Part shown: piece after piece, positions 21,708 to 31,669 of the stretch
Layout of the letters: the number at the start of each line of letters is the position of its first letter
Numbering within the stretch: the first letter of the stretch is position 1
Assembly: GCF_963678635.1 (NCBI RefSeq)
Contig: NC_087063.1
Location: 83,933,574-83,997,573 of the forward strand
DNA from: Symsagittifera roscoffensis
Taxonomy: Eukaryota; Xenacoelomorpha; Acoela; Convolutidae
DNA length: 64,000 nt
Direction of reading: 5' to 3'
Position numbers and translations under genes: made by a program
Notes under the pieces: model-generated
Seen by the model: only the letters and a program-made list of their open reading frames with translations
Told to the model about the DNA's origin: nothing
Database searches by the model: none

Positions 21708-22843
21708 TAAAAGAATTCCTCCAAGCAGTAGTGGAAGTGTCGATAGTGGAGCTAATAGCCTTGTTCGTGACATTTGGAGCAGAGAGTTTCGTGAAAGGAC
21801 CGGCGATACTGCTCACTTATGGAATCCAGAACCTGCGTCTAGACGGACTTCTGACAATGATTGCAATTACCCACGGAAACTTGGGAGGACTGATGAAACT
21901 GACACGTTGTCCAGAGCAGATGAGAGAGGGAGTGAGGAACTTGGATATGAAGAAATCCACGATCTCGTGGAACAAGATAAGAGACCTGAGACACACTCTT
22001 ATCCAGTATCTCTTACAACAAAATCGCTTTGGAACGGGAGAAGACGAGACGATTGAAAGAGAGGAAGATGTTAGACGACATGTTGGAGGCATGCCGCTGT
22101 TAACCGATCTGAGCTTGGCTATGAGAACCGATCCCTTGGCGCTGATCAGAGGAGTCACGGAGTTTGTGACGGTGATCTATGGACCAGCAGTCACGTTTGC
22201 GTTCCCTGACGTTAAAGTGGAAGCATATAGCAGGTCGGTGCTGCACCTGAACCTCATATCAGCAGTGGACGGTAGTACACTAAACTGGTGTGAGCAGCAC
22301 ACATTGCGGGAGCTCATGAGTGAAGATCTGTTGTTTACGAAAATATCGGAGCCAGAGATGACAGTCATCAATTTTGACAACCACTTCCGTGATCGCATGG
22401 GAGAAGTAGAAAGAGGACACATTGAAGTGTTTCCGAAGCTTTGGAATCTGAGATCCTATGATAAAACGAATGGTGAAATAACCAGAGTGCCTCATCTCAC
22501 TGCAGCATATCACAAAGTGAGAGAAGAGACGAAGGACAGGGGTGATTACAAGAAGCTGCCGGAGGCAATCCCTGAATTCCCTCTGATAAGAAGGATGTTG
22601 CTCGGAGCAGTCTCCGTGGTACAAACTCCTAGATTGAGAGCATTCGAAACCAATGAAAGGAGAATAGGGAATTTCGTGGGAACGATGGATCCATACTTTT
22701 TAGGGAGAAATGCCGCCGTGTTACAATACACACAATTTGCATATACGGATCAAGCAACGAGAAGGCGAAAGAGCAACGCCGCGACTCCCAAGCGGATTAG
22801 GCTTAGCTCCGATGAGGATGAGAGGCAGGACCGAACTGCCTGA
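21656..22843 (+). CDS. Element 1 accessory ORF B (395 aa, unassigned)
   Basis: ATG at 21656. The N-terminal third is hydrophobic but has no clear signal peptide or transmembrane anchor (FLQAVVEVSIVELIALFVTF). Other segments include IQNLRLDGLLTMIAITHGNL and VRNLDMKKSTISWNKIRDLR. The tail is basic (RRRKSNAATPKRIRLSSDED) and looks like a nuclear localisation signal. No integrase, envelope, methyltransferase or protease motif is seen. It overlaps the following ORF in a third frame. Confidence 0.5.
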   Translation: MDRVLLGKVYPKVSHYLIKEFLQAVVEVSIVELIALFVTFGAESFVKGPAILLTYGIQNLRLDGLLTMIAITHGNLGGLMKLTRCPEQMREGVRNLDMKKSTISWNKIRDLRHTLIQYLLQQNRFGTGEDETIEREEDVRRHVGGMPLLTDLSLAMRTDPLALIRGVTEFVTVIYGPAVTFAFPDVKVEAYSRSVLHLNLISAVDGSTLNWCEQHTLRELMSEDLLFTKISEPEMTVINFDNHFRDRMGEVERGHIEVFPKLWNLRSYDKTNGEITRVPHLTAAYHKVREETKDRGDYKKLPEAIPEFPLIRRMLLGAVSVVQTPRLRAFETNERRIGNFVGTMDPYFLGRNAAVLQYTQFAYTDQATRRRKSNAATPKRIRLSSDEDERQDRTA

Positions 22844-23441
22844 AGCCTCCTTGACCCTGACTAGTGTGAAACAAGAGATGAAAGTGGGAGGAATACTGCA
22901 GACGAGAACCTTCCTAGCACCCTTTGGCTGCGAGGAAATCAAAGTGGTCCATGGAGAAGAAGAAGATAGATCGGCCGGTACATTGCTCATACCGAGATTC
23001 CCGGAAGAAGCCGACAATGATGAACAAGGACCCTCGAGCTCGAACAAGGATAAGTCAGAAGGAGATGACGGACAGGGAGGAAGCCTTCAAACCGAAGAAC
23101 CCATGCAACAAGATCAAGCTGGTGGGGAAGACGACAGGGCATCGAATGGAGGAACATCCAGCCTGGATTTCAATATCTTCAGTGATCTTGAGAACAATGC
23201 AGATACGTTGGAGACGACTGAGCCAGCGGATGAAGGCATCTCGACACTGGAGCCTCCGTCAGCCTTTATGGAAATGAAACGGAATTTGCCGGAGAGCAGC
23301 TCTCCTGGCAATTCAAGAAATAACGACCAGAGAATCTTCATGGAATCACCTAGGAGGAGAAGAATAGAAGCCTCAGCCAGAGTACATTTCTTGGGAAAGC
23401 TGCCCGAAGAAGGTGGTACATCACCGAGACCACGAGAGTAG
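22710..23441 (+). CDS. Element 1 accessory ORF C (243 aa, acidic, unassigned)
   Basis: ATG at 22710, but the first 45 codons overlap ORF B in another frame and look non-coding; the convincing part starts near 22840. It is rich in Glu, Asp, Ser and Pro with low complexity (EQGPSSSNKDKSEGDDGQGG), then SLDFNIFSDLENNADTLE and a basic RRRRIEASARVHFLGK end. Probably a disordered linker between ORF B and ORF D. The last 29 nt overlap the frame of ORF D. Confidence 0.45.
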   Translation: MPPCYNTHNLHIRIKQREGERATPRLPSGLGLAPMRMRGRTELPEASLTLTSVKQEMKVGGILQTRTFLAPFGCEEIKVVHGEEEDRSAGTLLIPRFPEEADNDEQGPSSSNKDKSEGDDGQGGSLQTEEPMQQDQAGGEDDRASNGGTSSLDFNIFSDLENNADTLETTEPADEGISTLEPPSAFMEMKRNLPESSSPGNSRNNDQRIFMESPRRRRIEASARVHFLGKLPEEGGTSPRPRE

Positions 23442-23472
23442 GACGGGATGCAAATTGGACAGAGTGGCGTTT

Positions 23473-26172
23473 ATGGAAGAAGTCTGGACCGTGGTTCAGA
23501 GCTATGGGACCCCGTCCATTCTGAAAACGGGTCTCAACCAACCCTTGATGAGGGAAGTCCTTGACAAGCTTGATGATTGTGAAGGGAGACTGAGTGAGTT
23601 GTTGATCGACTCGGCCACTGATGAAAGTGAAGCGAATTCTCCCATCAAGATGACACCGCAGGACGATAAAGGAGAGGTGGTGTATCTGTCAAGAACCAGG
23701 AGAGGGACAATGCGATCAAAATTGGTGATTGATAAAATCAATGCAATGAAAATGAAGTTAGGCAGCAGAGTGATGCCGAAGAGAGTCGGAAAGACGAAGG
23801 TGGATTCAGAGATATCGATGAAAGCTGTTAATTCAGCGAAAAGGAAACGAGTCGAGGAGGTCATGGATTTGGGGCAAGGTGATTATCAACTGCCTGGCAC
23901 AGATAAAATGTTAACTGATATAGCGATGGTGCCACCCATTTTCATGGCGGGTATAAAGTCAACAGGTTATAAATCCAAAAGGAGTGACCGCACTCTGACG
24001 GGAGCAACCTTGGAAATGGAAATACTCAGCCAATGTGGAGAGAGCGAAATGAAAGACTTTAAGCCATCTCCCATGAATCACGGAAAGGGAAGTGTCGCAG
24101 GACAACTAATACCAGTGGAATATAACCGACTAACAGTGTCGGAGACTGTGTCGATAGATGAACCCACCGGTGGATACATGGAGATGTTAGAATACCGAAA
24201 CTCGGCTAGAGGGTATATGATGGCCCTGGAAGATGAAAAAGCCATGGAGGGTTATCTGGAAACGATGTTGCTAGGCAACACCCTCAAGCAGAAGGCTTAC
24301 GGGACTTTAGCGTCGTCTGACATACAGGCAGAAACGATGGAGCAGTTGGTGAGCCTTCCATGGAAAGCAGTAGTATTAAGGTATTTCGAAGAAGAAATGA
24401 GGACTACGCCAAGAATACATGCTCTAGTGGCAGTATCTTACGTAAGAACAGAGTTACAACTCAGGTTCGCCTGGTGCATGATGGGACTGACTCGCGAAGA
24501 ATATGATTCAGAAGAAAAGAAGAGGTCAAAAGAGGAGAAGGTTTTCCTTATGACGAACCTGAGGGATCTGATAGTCCAAGAGGGAGCAGCAGTAGCGTGT
24601 GCGAAGCGGAGAGACGCTCTCTGTTTCATTCGATTTCTGATAGAGCAGATTGCAGTACCTGCATTAAACACTTGTGTTAAGATGTTGAGGGAAGGCGATG
24701 AGCGAGCGAAAGCCTTATTCTTGCTAGCACTGCTGGATATGCAGCAAAGTAAACCGATGAGGGTGAACATGAAAGAACCCGAGGAATTAGAACCCATGAG
24801 AAAAATAGACGATATCAGGAGGTTCTCAAACAAGGAGCTGAGACTCGCTAAAGAATCTATGGGGGCACTGCCGAAGTCCAATGAATACTGTGGACCGATC
24901 AAGAAGAAATCGTATAGCTACGTATCCGGAATCATAGGGATAGCGTACAATCCTTTCCTGAGTGAAGAAATACGCGATTGCTTCTTCGATTACGAGCAGG
25001 CGGTGTTACTAAGATTCTGGACGTCCAGAATTGTAACAATTAAAAGCGTTAACAATCCACAGGCCAAATTGGGACTGGTGTTGGAAGAAGAGGTGACTGC
25101 ACCTTCCGTACCAAAATCTGATAAAAGAGTGGAGTTTGGGTTGGTATTCTCAGATGAGTTACTGAGAACGAGCTTGATGGCAGTGTGGGAATTGATGAGG
25201 CCATCATGGTGTCCTAGTCCCAACGCTGACTCAATATTGCGAGCGACACAAGACGTGCAGAGGGAATTGAACGCAGACTGTAACCTGCGTGACCTCAACA
25301 TCATATATAATGTGATGATAACGGCCTCTAGGAGCAATGGAGAAGATAAAGTGGAGTTGCCTGGTTGGGGACCAGAAGACTGGGTCAAACCTGGTAGCTC
25401 TCTGGCGGAAGTCTGTGGACTAGAGGGTCACATTTGTGGAGGTCTGGACTGTGTGAAGACCCTGGAGAAACAACACAAATATTTGACGGTGTTGTTTGGA
25501 AACGTAGTGATGAAAGCAAGGACAGAGACGGAACTGATAGCAGATTGCCATGGAGGAACCGAGTTGAATCTAGTGACTGCACTAGGATTCTACAGCATGT
25601 TTGGTTCTTTAGAGTCACTATTGAATCTAGAACAGAAACATGAGATGGTCACAGCCATCAGTGTAGAAGTATTCCCAGGAGTTCTGCAGACTGAGCAGAA
25701 ATACATAGGAAAATGGGGGGAAGCAATCGAGACGGAAAAGAACATCAGACACAGTGAGACTTATTGTAGACCATCAGGAGCACGATATTTAGTGGGTTCA
25801 ACATTGGCTCCAATGTGCAAGAGCAGATACCCTGTACATTTCGTAGCTGTGGACGTAAAGAGTACGAGAACGATCGTGGATCAAGCCTTCTCAGTGCCGA
25901 AGTGTGTGAGACTGGCGAGAATGTCCGAGAAGTCTTACGAGTTGCTATGTAAGATGTTCTCAGCAGTTCCAGAGAGAACCAAGGAAGAATTGGAGTCAAG
26001 ACTAGGAAAGAAGTTCATGGGATATGTGAGCGGGAACTTCAGTGACTTTGAGAGACAGAAACAGAGAGGATCAATTGTCACAGATTACAATGCAGTAGAT
26101 GAGAATGATGAAGTCCACCGAGTGATGATGGAAGTGGAACCATCACTGGAAGCTTCGGGAAAACGTAATTGA
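23473..26172 (+). CDS. Element 1 accessory ORF D (899 aa, intact, unassigned)
   Basis: The longest undamaged frame of element 1. It is open from 23413, with the first ATG at 23473 (MEEVWTVVQSYGTPSILKTG). Composition is that of a folded, soluble, largely helical protein, with Trp and Cys spread throughout and no signal peptide or membrane anchor. Recognisable stretches include PWKAVVLRYFEEEMRTTPRI, LRDLIVQEGAAVACAKRRDA, GPEDWVKPGSSLAEVCG and VHFVAVDVKSTRTIVDQAF. I find no RT, integrase, protease, envelope, helicase or methyltransferase signature. It lies where an envelope or integrase would be expected. It ends in TGA at 26170-26172, and the same frame reopens at once in the next ORF. It may be the core of a larger protein made of ORFs A to E, or a separate gene. 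Confidence 0.6.
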   Translation: MEEVWTVVQSYGTPSILKTGLNQPLMREVLDKLDDCEGRLSELLIDSATDESEANSPIKMTPQDDKGEVVYLSRTRRGTMRSKLVIDKINAMKMKLGSRVMPKRVGKTKVDSEISMKAVNSAKRKRVEEVMDLGQGDYQLPGTDKMLTDIAMVPPIFMAGIKSTGYKSKRSDRTLTGATLEMEILSQCGESEMKDFKPSPMNHGKGSVAGQLIPVEYNRLTVSETVSIDEPTGGYMEMLEYRNSARGYMMALEDEKAMEGYLETMLLGNTLKQKAYGTLASSDIQAETMEQLVSLPWKAVVLRYFEEEMRTTPRIHALVAVSYVRTELQLRFAWCMMGLTREEYDSEEKKRSKEEKVFLMTNLRDLIVQEGAAVACAKRRDALCFIRFLIEQIAVPALNTCVKMLREGDERAKALFLLALLDMQQSKPMRVNMKEPEELEPMRKIDDIRRFSNKELRLAKESMGALPKSNEYCGPIKKKSYSYVSGIIGIAYNPFLSEEIRDCFFDYEQAVLLRFWTSRIVTIKSVNNPQAKLGLVLEEEVTAPSVPKSDKRVEFGLVFSDELLRTSLMAVWELMRPSWCPSPNADSILRATQDVQRELNADCNLRDLNIIYNVMITASRSNGEDKVELPGWGPEDWVKPGSSLAEVCGLEGHICGGLDCVKTLEKQHKYLTVLFGNVVMKARTETELIADCHGGTELNLVTALGFYSMFGSLESLLNLEQKHEMVTAISVEVFPGVLQTEQKYIGKWGEAIETEKNIRHSETYCRPSGARYLVGSTLAPMCKSRYPVHFVAVDVKSTRTIVDQAFSVPKCVRLARMSEKSYELLCKMFSAVPERTKEELESRLGKKFMGYVSGNFSDFERQKQRGSIVTDYNAVDENDEVHRVMMEVEPSLEASGKRN

Positions 26173-26181
26173 AGGAGCATC

Positions 26182-26952
26182 ATGTTGACACATGACAAGT
26201 TTCCTTGCCACTGCTTGCTGCAGACTTGGTGGTATCCCAAGCGTAGTAATCTGATGTTGATCTGGGACTCTGGAGAGCTGCTCTCCAAGGGTTTACCAGA
26301 TTCATCACAGCCCATAACAATAGTGATAGTGGGAGTTATGATGGCGATACGATGGCTGGAGGCTCATTTGAGAGAAAATAATAGACAGGAGGCACCGACG
26401 AGAGAACAGTTGCGGAAGTTAGTTTGTCTAAAAGATTTAGATCTTTTTGAGACAATGTGCAAAAATCTAAACATTCCGATGGAAGTGAAGAAGATATGGG
26501 CAAGAAAACGATTGATGCCATGGTTCAGAGCTAACATGACTGCATGGTTGTACGAATATGCGAAAAAGCATATGTCGAAGCACGGCAGGGTGTACAGTGA
26601 ATATCAGCTAGACATTGGAACAGGAGCTTTCAAGCGAGCTCTCGTGACTCATCGGAATGCAGTGACCACCGCTGTGAAAAGAATTTCCAGGACGAGTGAA
26701 CGTAGTGGAAACGAGAAGGCAGAGATGTTAAAGGAAGATTTGGAGAGAAACGTGACGTTGTGTCTCCACAACAGCTTCTGCAGGAACAGAGAATCTAACG
26801 TGGATCCCCTACCTTGTTGCAAACAGAGGGTAGAAGAGCAGAAGTGTTGGAGGACGGCTTCCAGCAGCGTCAGGATAGCTAACGACGTGTTGCAGGATAC
26901 GGCGACTGAGAGTGCAGAGTCAGTATCACAGGAGGAAGAAATGGAACATTGA
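26182..26952 (+). CDS. Element 1 accessory ORF E (256 aa, unassigned)
   Basis: Same frame as ORF D, separated only by its TGA; ATG at 26182. It starts with a Cys/Trp-containing segment (KFPCHCLLQTWWYPKRSN) and a hydrophobic stretch (ITIVIVGVMMAIRWLEA). A helical basic region follows (ANMTAWLYEYAKKHMSKHGR), then a Cys-rich part (CLHNSFC, PCCKQRVEEQKC) and an acidic tail. Whether it is a separate product or the C-terminus of ORF D cut by a nonsense change is open. Confidence 0.5.
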   Translation: MLTHDKFPCHCLLQTWWYPKRSNLMLIWDSGELLSKGLPDSSQPITIVIVGVMMAIRWLEAHLRENNRQEAPTREQLRKLVCLKDLDLFETMCKNLNIPMEVKKIWARKRLMPWFRANMTAWLYEYAKKHMSKHGRVYSEYQLDIGTGAFKRALVTHRNAVTTAVKRISRTSERSGNEKAEMLKEDLERNVTLCLHNSFCRNRESNVDPLPCCKQRVEEQKCWRTASSSVRIANDVLQDTATESAESVSQEEEMEH

Positions 26953-27773
26953 CGAATGACCGAAAAACAAGATGCAAAAAGAGATGAAATTAGAAGAATT
27001 TAGAAATTTTAGAACTTCTAAACGACGAAAAAAGAAGAAAACAAGGGAGTGATGAAGAAAAAGTCAAAACTCAGAATTGTTTTATTTGTGTGAAAAAACT
27101 CAAAAGAGAAACCAAGCAACCAAGTTGTAATTGAAAGCTGAAACATTTAGTTGAGTTTTGAGATTGTTGCATTTATGAATTTGCATTTTGATTTTAGTTG
27201 AGTGGCTTTAGAGATGCTCACTTACTATTTACTTAGAAAGGCTTGAGTGATGGAGTATATTTAAATATTCCAGCCTACATGACTGTTTTTAATCAGCTAG
27301 GAGAACTGATCACTTTGTGGTGACATGAAAGGCTTGGGTAATCTCTCGAAGAGGGAGATTGTTTCATTGTTCTTTCTAACCACAGAGTTCCTTAGTTTTA
27401 ATATTCAGGACAATAACAAGCAAGATTTCCGAAGGGAAAAAGCATAGTAGGATAATTTTAGCTTGTTGGTTGGCAGGACTCTCCTGCAAACCAACACCTT
27501 TTAAATCTAGGAGAAAAAGTTTTAATCGGGACATTGACATTGGAAGTCAGAAAATATGTTTTATCTTAGGTCATTTCCTCAATGTGCAGATTAATGAAAG
27601 AATTTGAAGGCTATAGTGATGTGGTATGATGCCATTTATATTCTGCAGTGAGTCGATGTGACGTGGATAAAAGTAATTTCGGGCATTTTGTAAATTCTAT
27701 TTGATGACACTGTATCTTTTTTACGAACCTTGCGTGATTCAATGAGGACATTGACCGGACTGTCCAGGGAGTA
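26953..27773 (+). other. 3' untranslated region of element 1
   Basis: AT-rich, without a credible ORF. The purine-containing GTCCAGGGAGTA directly before the right LTR is the only candidate for the polypurine tract, and it is weak. Confidence 0.5.
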
Positions 27774-28705
27774 TGTGACATTCGACCAGAATGGACAAAA
27801 TGCAATCTCTGCAGATTTCAAATTTTTAGCAGTGAACCTTCCGAGTTAGTGATTTTGAAGGATTTACGACGTTATTCGGATGATTAGTAGAACAGTGAAG
27901 GTCAAGATATTCTAGTATTTTGAAATTTTAAATTTTCGAAGTGATGACGTACTATTTCTGAGAAACGTCAGAAAACGGCCATTTTGGCAGAAAAGCTGAA
28001 AAGCAACAGAACAACATTAGTAGCGATTGCGAGAAGAACGAAAGTTGTGATTGAAAAACGACAACGAACCACGGAGTTAACTGAGAACGTTCCGAGTTGC
28101 AACTATTGTGTCTCTACAATAGTTGCAAGGCCGTTGCGAACAACGGTGAAGGGTGGAAGACAGCCTTCCGGGTTACGGAGAGGAGAAGTCAAGGTTAACG
28201 TGCTTGATTCAGTGGATTCAAGAACCCGGAAGGGTTTCGGGACTGAAACTTTTATCCGTTTACATAAACTTTTAGCTTCCTGTCATGTCCTGAATTGAAT
28301 TTAATTAACAATTGGATTCATTTTGATAAGGATGAGAAGCTAGGAGTTGGGGGAAAGGGTCGATCCATCTTCGATGGAGATGATGATTTTTATCTACTGA
28401 ACAAAAACAATAGTAATATAATAAATAGTAGTAGCCCTGTTTTTAGGAGTGACCTCGTGGTTTGGGGATACTGAGACCCAGCCATGAGCTCACTATTTCT
28501 GCATGCAATTAAGTTAATTTGAGTGTTTTGACCGAAGCCGAAAGCAGTAACGTTTTTTGTCGACCCGATGTTAGAAAGGACCACCGAAAGTACTGGCTTG
28601 GTAGAGACGGTGAAAAGCATGCAAAGCTCTGTTTAGACGTTAGCCAGTCGTCTTAAGACTTAGTTTTGTTTTCCGTCGATATGTATCTTCCGGGCGAATG
28701 TTACA
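27774..28705 (+). repeat. Right (3') LTR of element 1
   Basis: 932 bp, TGTGACATTC...TTACA, about 1 % different from the left LTR. Inside it the bases TTTCTGCATGC agree with the internal partial LTR and not with the left LTR, which has TTTATGCATGC. Confidence 0.92.
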
Positions 28706-29120
28706 TTTTCCACAAAAGCTAAAGAAAGCAATTGTCACGCCAATATACAAAAAAGAAGATCCTGAAGTACCTGAAAACTATAGGCGTATCTCAAACATTG
28801 GAGTAGTTACAAAAGCGTTTGAAAAAACTTGTAAAAATGTTCTAAGAAAACTATGTAAGAATGTAAATTATGTAAGTAATTTATCTCTCAATTTCTTTTA
28901 ACTGAAAACGTTTCAAGCAACACTCAATTTGGCTTTAGAACGTTATACTCCACAATTGATGCTATTTTTTGTACGGAATCGTTTGAACATCGACTGATAC
29001 AGACATTTTTCTTTCTTGCTCATTCTTAGATCCCTCAAAAGCTTTTAATTTTGTTGAACATAACCAAAAAAAACTCCAACATTTAAATTTTTCGGAACTT
29101 GCTATAGCTCGGTAAATTGT
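28706..29120 (+). pseudogene. Right part of the decayed non-LTR reverse transcriptase
   Basis: It starts with the second TTTT target duplication. FPQKLKKAIVTPIYKKED and PENYRRISNIGVVTKAFEK match the first RT motifs of LINE-type elements. After a stop and a change of frame come NTQFGFRTLYSTIDAI and DPSKAFNFVEH (the usual D-x-SKAF-D-x-V-x-H, with the Asp after SKAF replaced). Several stops and shifts make it a pseudogene. Together with 4180-4309 it is the insertion site of element 1. Confidence 0.75.
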
Positions 29121-29215
29121 GTCATATGCGACCAATGTCAGAAAGTACTTTGAGAATGCGTTAAAGTTGTTAATTCAAACAAACGTTTTCGCACACTTTT
29201 GTGCATCTTCAGGTT

Positions 29216-29660
29216 TTAAAAATTCTAAACTATAAATAAAAAAAAATGATCAAAGATCATGAACAGCGTCTTACACATCATTATTTCAAAATTTGAAAAA
29301 TTCAACCAATCAAACTTTTACAAATATTACTGAAATTATGTAACAACTATTATGGCACAATTTTAAACATTTTGTCACAAATTGCTGAGAATTTTCACCT
29401 TTTTTTTTACAATTTCGTTTAGTCGCTAATTTTCATGCTAACATGTAAGCTATTTCAAAAATTTTTGTTATAGCCAGAAGTTTTCGATTCTGGAACTATA
29501 GCCTTAGTGTCAGCTCCTTATTTCTAAACTCGTAGCGCGTGTTAATTGTCGGTCTCTCTTTCCTGTTGTGCAGTGCCTCTAAAGTAAGTAACTTGATGCT
29601 GCTGGACGCCTGGTCGATTATCTTCCATTAAAACTCCGACTTACCACTCTCACTACCACT
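29216..29660. other. AT-rich DNA without recognised content
   Basis: No ORF, repeat or motif could be assigned; probably decayed retroelement sequence. Confidence 0.3.
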
Positions 29661-29665
29661 CTGCC

Positions 29666-29850
29666 TTATATGCTGTTCAACTGGGGTATCCTCTTTTCGG
29701 TGTTCCTCAACCCTTGTGGTGAGTGTCGTACAGTCTGGCCAACATAGATGGATTTGCACCCACAACATTCAAGTCTGTACACCATTTCTGATTTCAGTTC
29801 TCTGGTTGCTATACAGTACGAAGCATCGGACAGTGCTACCAATATCAGCA
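29666..29850 (-). pseudogene. GIY-YIG endonuclease fragment of a Penelope-like element
   Basis: Short minus-strand frame containing VYRLECCGCKSIYVGQTVRH, followed by R-N-T-E-K-R. The Cys-x2-Cys pair directly before (I/V)Y-V-G-Q-T and the Arg after it are the pattern of the GIY-YIG domain at the C-terminus of Penelope-like retroelements. The rest of the domain and the RT are missing. It could also come from another element type carrying this nuclease. Confidence 0.55.
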
Positions 29851-29889
29851 CAAACAACGACCGGTATCCGAACCTTTGCAATTATAGAG

Positions 29890-31440
29890 TGGAATGCAAG
29901 AATCCCCAGCAGACATGAGAAAAACTAGTAGAAATCATCATCAAGGACGAAAACGATACCGTCCTCAGTAGCCCAAAAAGTTCAATCGAATTAAAACAGG
30001 ATATCGAAGAAAAAACCGGTTTAATGGTAGCTGATTCAATGGTTAGTATAGACCAAGAAAAAATTGCCCGAAGGTACTGAACATGCGAAATGAAGCTAAT
30101 AAAATATACCATATCAGCAAAATCTCTCATAAAACCGATTTGAGAAATCAGATTCAAGTAAACGGATTCTTTAGTAGCAAGGAACGAACGCAGCATCAGG
30201 TGCCCTTTGAATTAGGCAAAGACGCTACTCTGGACGGTGCACAATGGTCCTCTGAAGAAAAGAAAAAAGTCCAGATAACGTTTGATAAGCATAACCGGAT
30301 CTTTTCACGCAGCTAAACGGACTCAAAGTTTTCAGATAAAATCAGACGTAAAATAAAGTTCAGCGCTGATACAAAGACCTTTTGGCGGGCATACAGAAGT
30401 ATGAATTTTGAAAAGCGCAAAGCAATAAAAAAGATCGTGGAGGTGTAGATTTCAGATGCGAAGGCAAAGTTTTTCTATCATTTGTCTTACTTAGATGGCA
30501 GTCGAAACTGTTAAAGAAACTAATCGAGTCAAAGCACATCCTTGTCTTGTTTTCGGTGCACTGCAAAAATATTACACTTCAAGTTTAATCCTCGGCTTGC
30601 CGCGTAGCTTTTCTATTGCTAACCCACGATCGTCTTAGGTTGCAACGACGAAAATTCTCTTGACCCTAAGAAAGATTTTCTATGAAAAATAGACAGTCAA
30701 AGTAGTAGAAAATTTGTTCAATAAAAGGGGTACAACAGAACTAAATAAGGATTGTAGCAATCGGAAATTTTGAAAGGTGAACGCAAGCAGGGTAAACACG
30801 AAGGACTAACACAATTCTAGGCTGTACTGGCATTTGTGACCTATGGTGATCAATAACCACGTGAGAAAAAGATGCCTCAATACAAGATCATAATCACTTT
30901 CGAAACCAGTTTCCGAATAAGGTCCTAATTTTTGTCGCAAAAAAACTCAAATGATTTTAAAAACCAGGAAACCAGAATATACTGCTATGAAACCATTCAA
31001 TGCTTATCAGGATAAATTTGGATTGTAACCCAAATATCAAATTCAGATAATTATTGACAGACCAGCTTCTCGAAAACGCTTTTGTACCTAGTTGCTCGTA
31101 CTTTCAAAATGGAATCAAAATAAGACAGGAAACGCTATTTCGCCTAACTAGATGTTTAAGGGGAAAACATAGACTCGTCAATGGAAAAGAAGTGAGCGAA
31201 TTAGGATGGCATGATTCATTTTGTCTAAAAAGTGCAATTTTCTTATCTAAGAATTCCAGTTTTGATGCCATTATAAAAACATCAAAAAAAGCGTCACTTT
31301 TCGGCTCCAGTGACGCTTCTTTTTTGTAGCCTCGACATTTCGGGCAGGAGCTAGCAGGAGCGAACTGACAGTTTTACCGTGTTATCGTGGGCTGTTGCTA
31401 GGCAGCTCCTCTGAGATGTAATGGTAGTTGACTCCTAGTT
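29890..31440. other. Decayed spacer, possibly with a Pol remnant
   Basis: A 77-codon plus-strand ORF (30083-30316) contains PFELGKDATLDGAQWSSEEK and ITFDKHNRIFS. This has the flavour of the stretch just before RT in Gypsy Pol (a helix ending in ...IFS), but is too short to assign. At 31289-31318 a 10-bp stem (AAGCGTCACT/AGTGACGCTT) with a 10-nt loop is flanked by A and T runs. Otherwise no features. Confidence 0.3.
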
Positions 31441-31450
31441 CTCAGTAATA

Positions 31451-31666
31451 TTAGCACATGATCGGTTTGTAATCATAGAACACTAGGCGGCCGAAGCGGA
31501 TGATTGTTCCACTGACCAAAGCAGAAACTTGAAAAAGATTGACTATCGCGTACGAGCACTCTTCTCTGAAGTCCAAGTCGCTGCATGATCTATCGCCATT
31601 CTTTTTGATTGACAAAACAATGTAAGACTTAAGCATGTCCCGAGAATCACATGGTAGGTAGTGCTC
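31451..31666 (-). other. Coding-like fragment of unknown origin (71 codons)
   Basis: Open from the stop at 31667-31669 to the stop at 31451-31453. It is markedly less AT-rich than its surroundings, with a balanced amino-acid composition (LPCDSRDMLKSYIVLSIKKN, ALVSGTIIRFGRLVFYDY). It could be an old exon or part of a transposon polyprotein. No homologue comes to mind. Confidence 0.25.
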
Positions 31667-31669
31667 TCA

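Larger units (their letters stand above)
4310..28705 (+). mobile_element. Element 1: 24.4 kb Ty3/Gypsy-like LTR retroelement with internal 7 kb duplication
   Basis: Two direct LTRs (4310-5244 and 27774-28705) begin TGTGACATTC and end TTACA. They differ at roughly nine substitutions and three small indels, about 1 %. Order: LTR, 2.9 kb leader, gag, protease, partial LTR, leader again, gag again, protease again, a truncated reverse transcriptase/RNase H, then about 6.5 kb of long unassigned ORFs, a 0.8 kb 3' region and the LTR. The RT palm motif YVDD and the domain order place it with Ty3/Gypsy. The RT fingers are missing and no integrase (His-His-Cys-Cys plus DDE core) can be found, so this copy cannot move by itself. 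Without the duplication it would be about 17.4 kb; an intact parent with full RT and integrase should be about 20 kb, placing it among giant LTR elements. No canonical TGG primer-binding site directly follows the left LTR. Confidence 0.88.

Noticed and set aside
30083..30316. 77-codon plus-strand ORF as an independent gene
   Set aside because: Too short, no splice context; at best a remnant of a Gypsy pol upstream of RT.
31287..31324. Hairpin followed by T run, resembling a bacterial terminator
   Set aside because: The window is eukaryotic; the hairpin is flanked by an A run as well and more likely marks an old inverted-repeat insertion.
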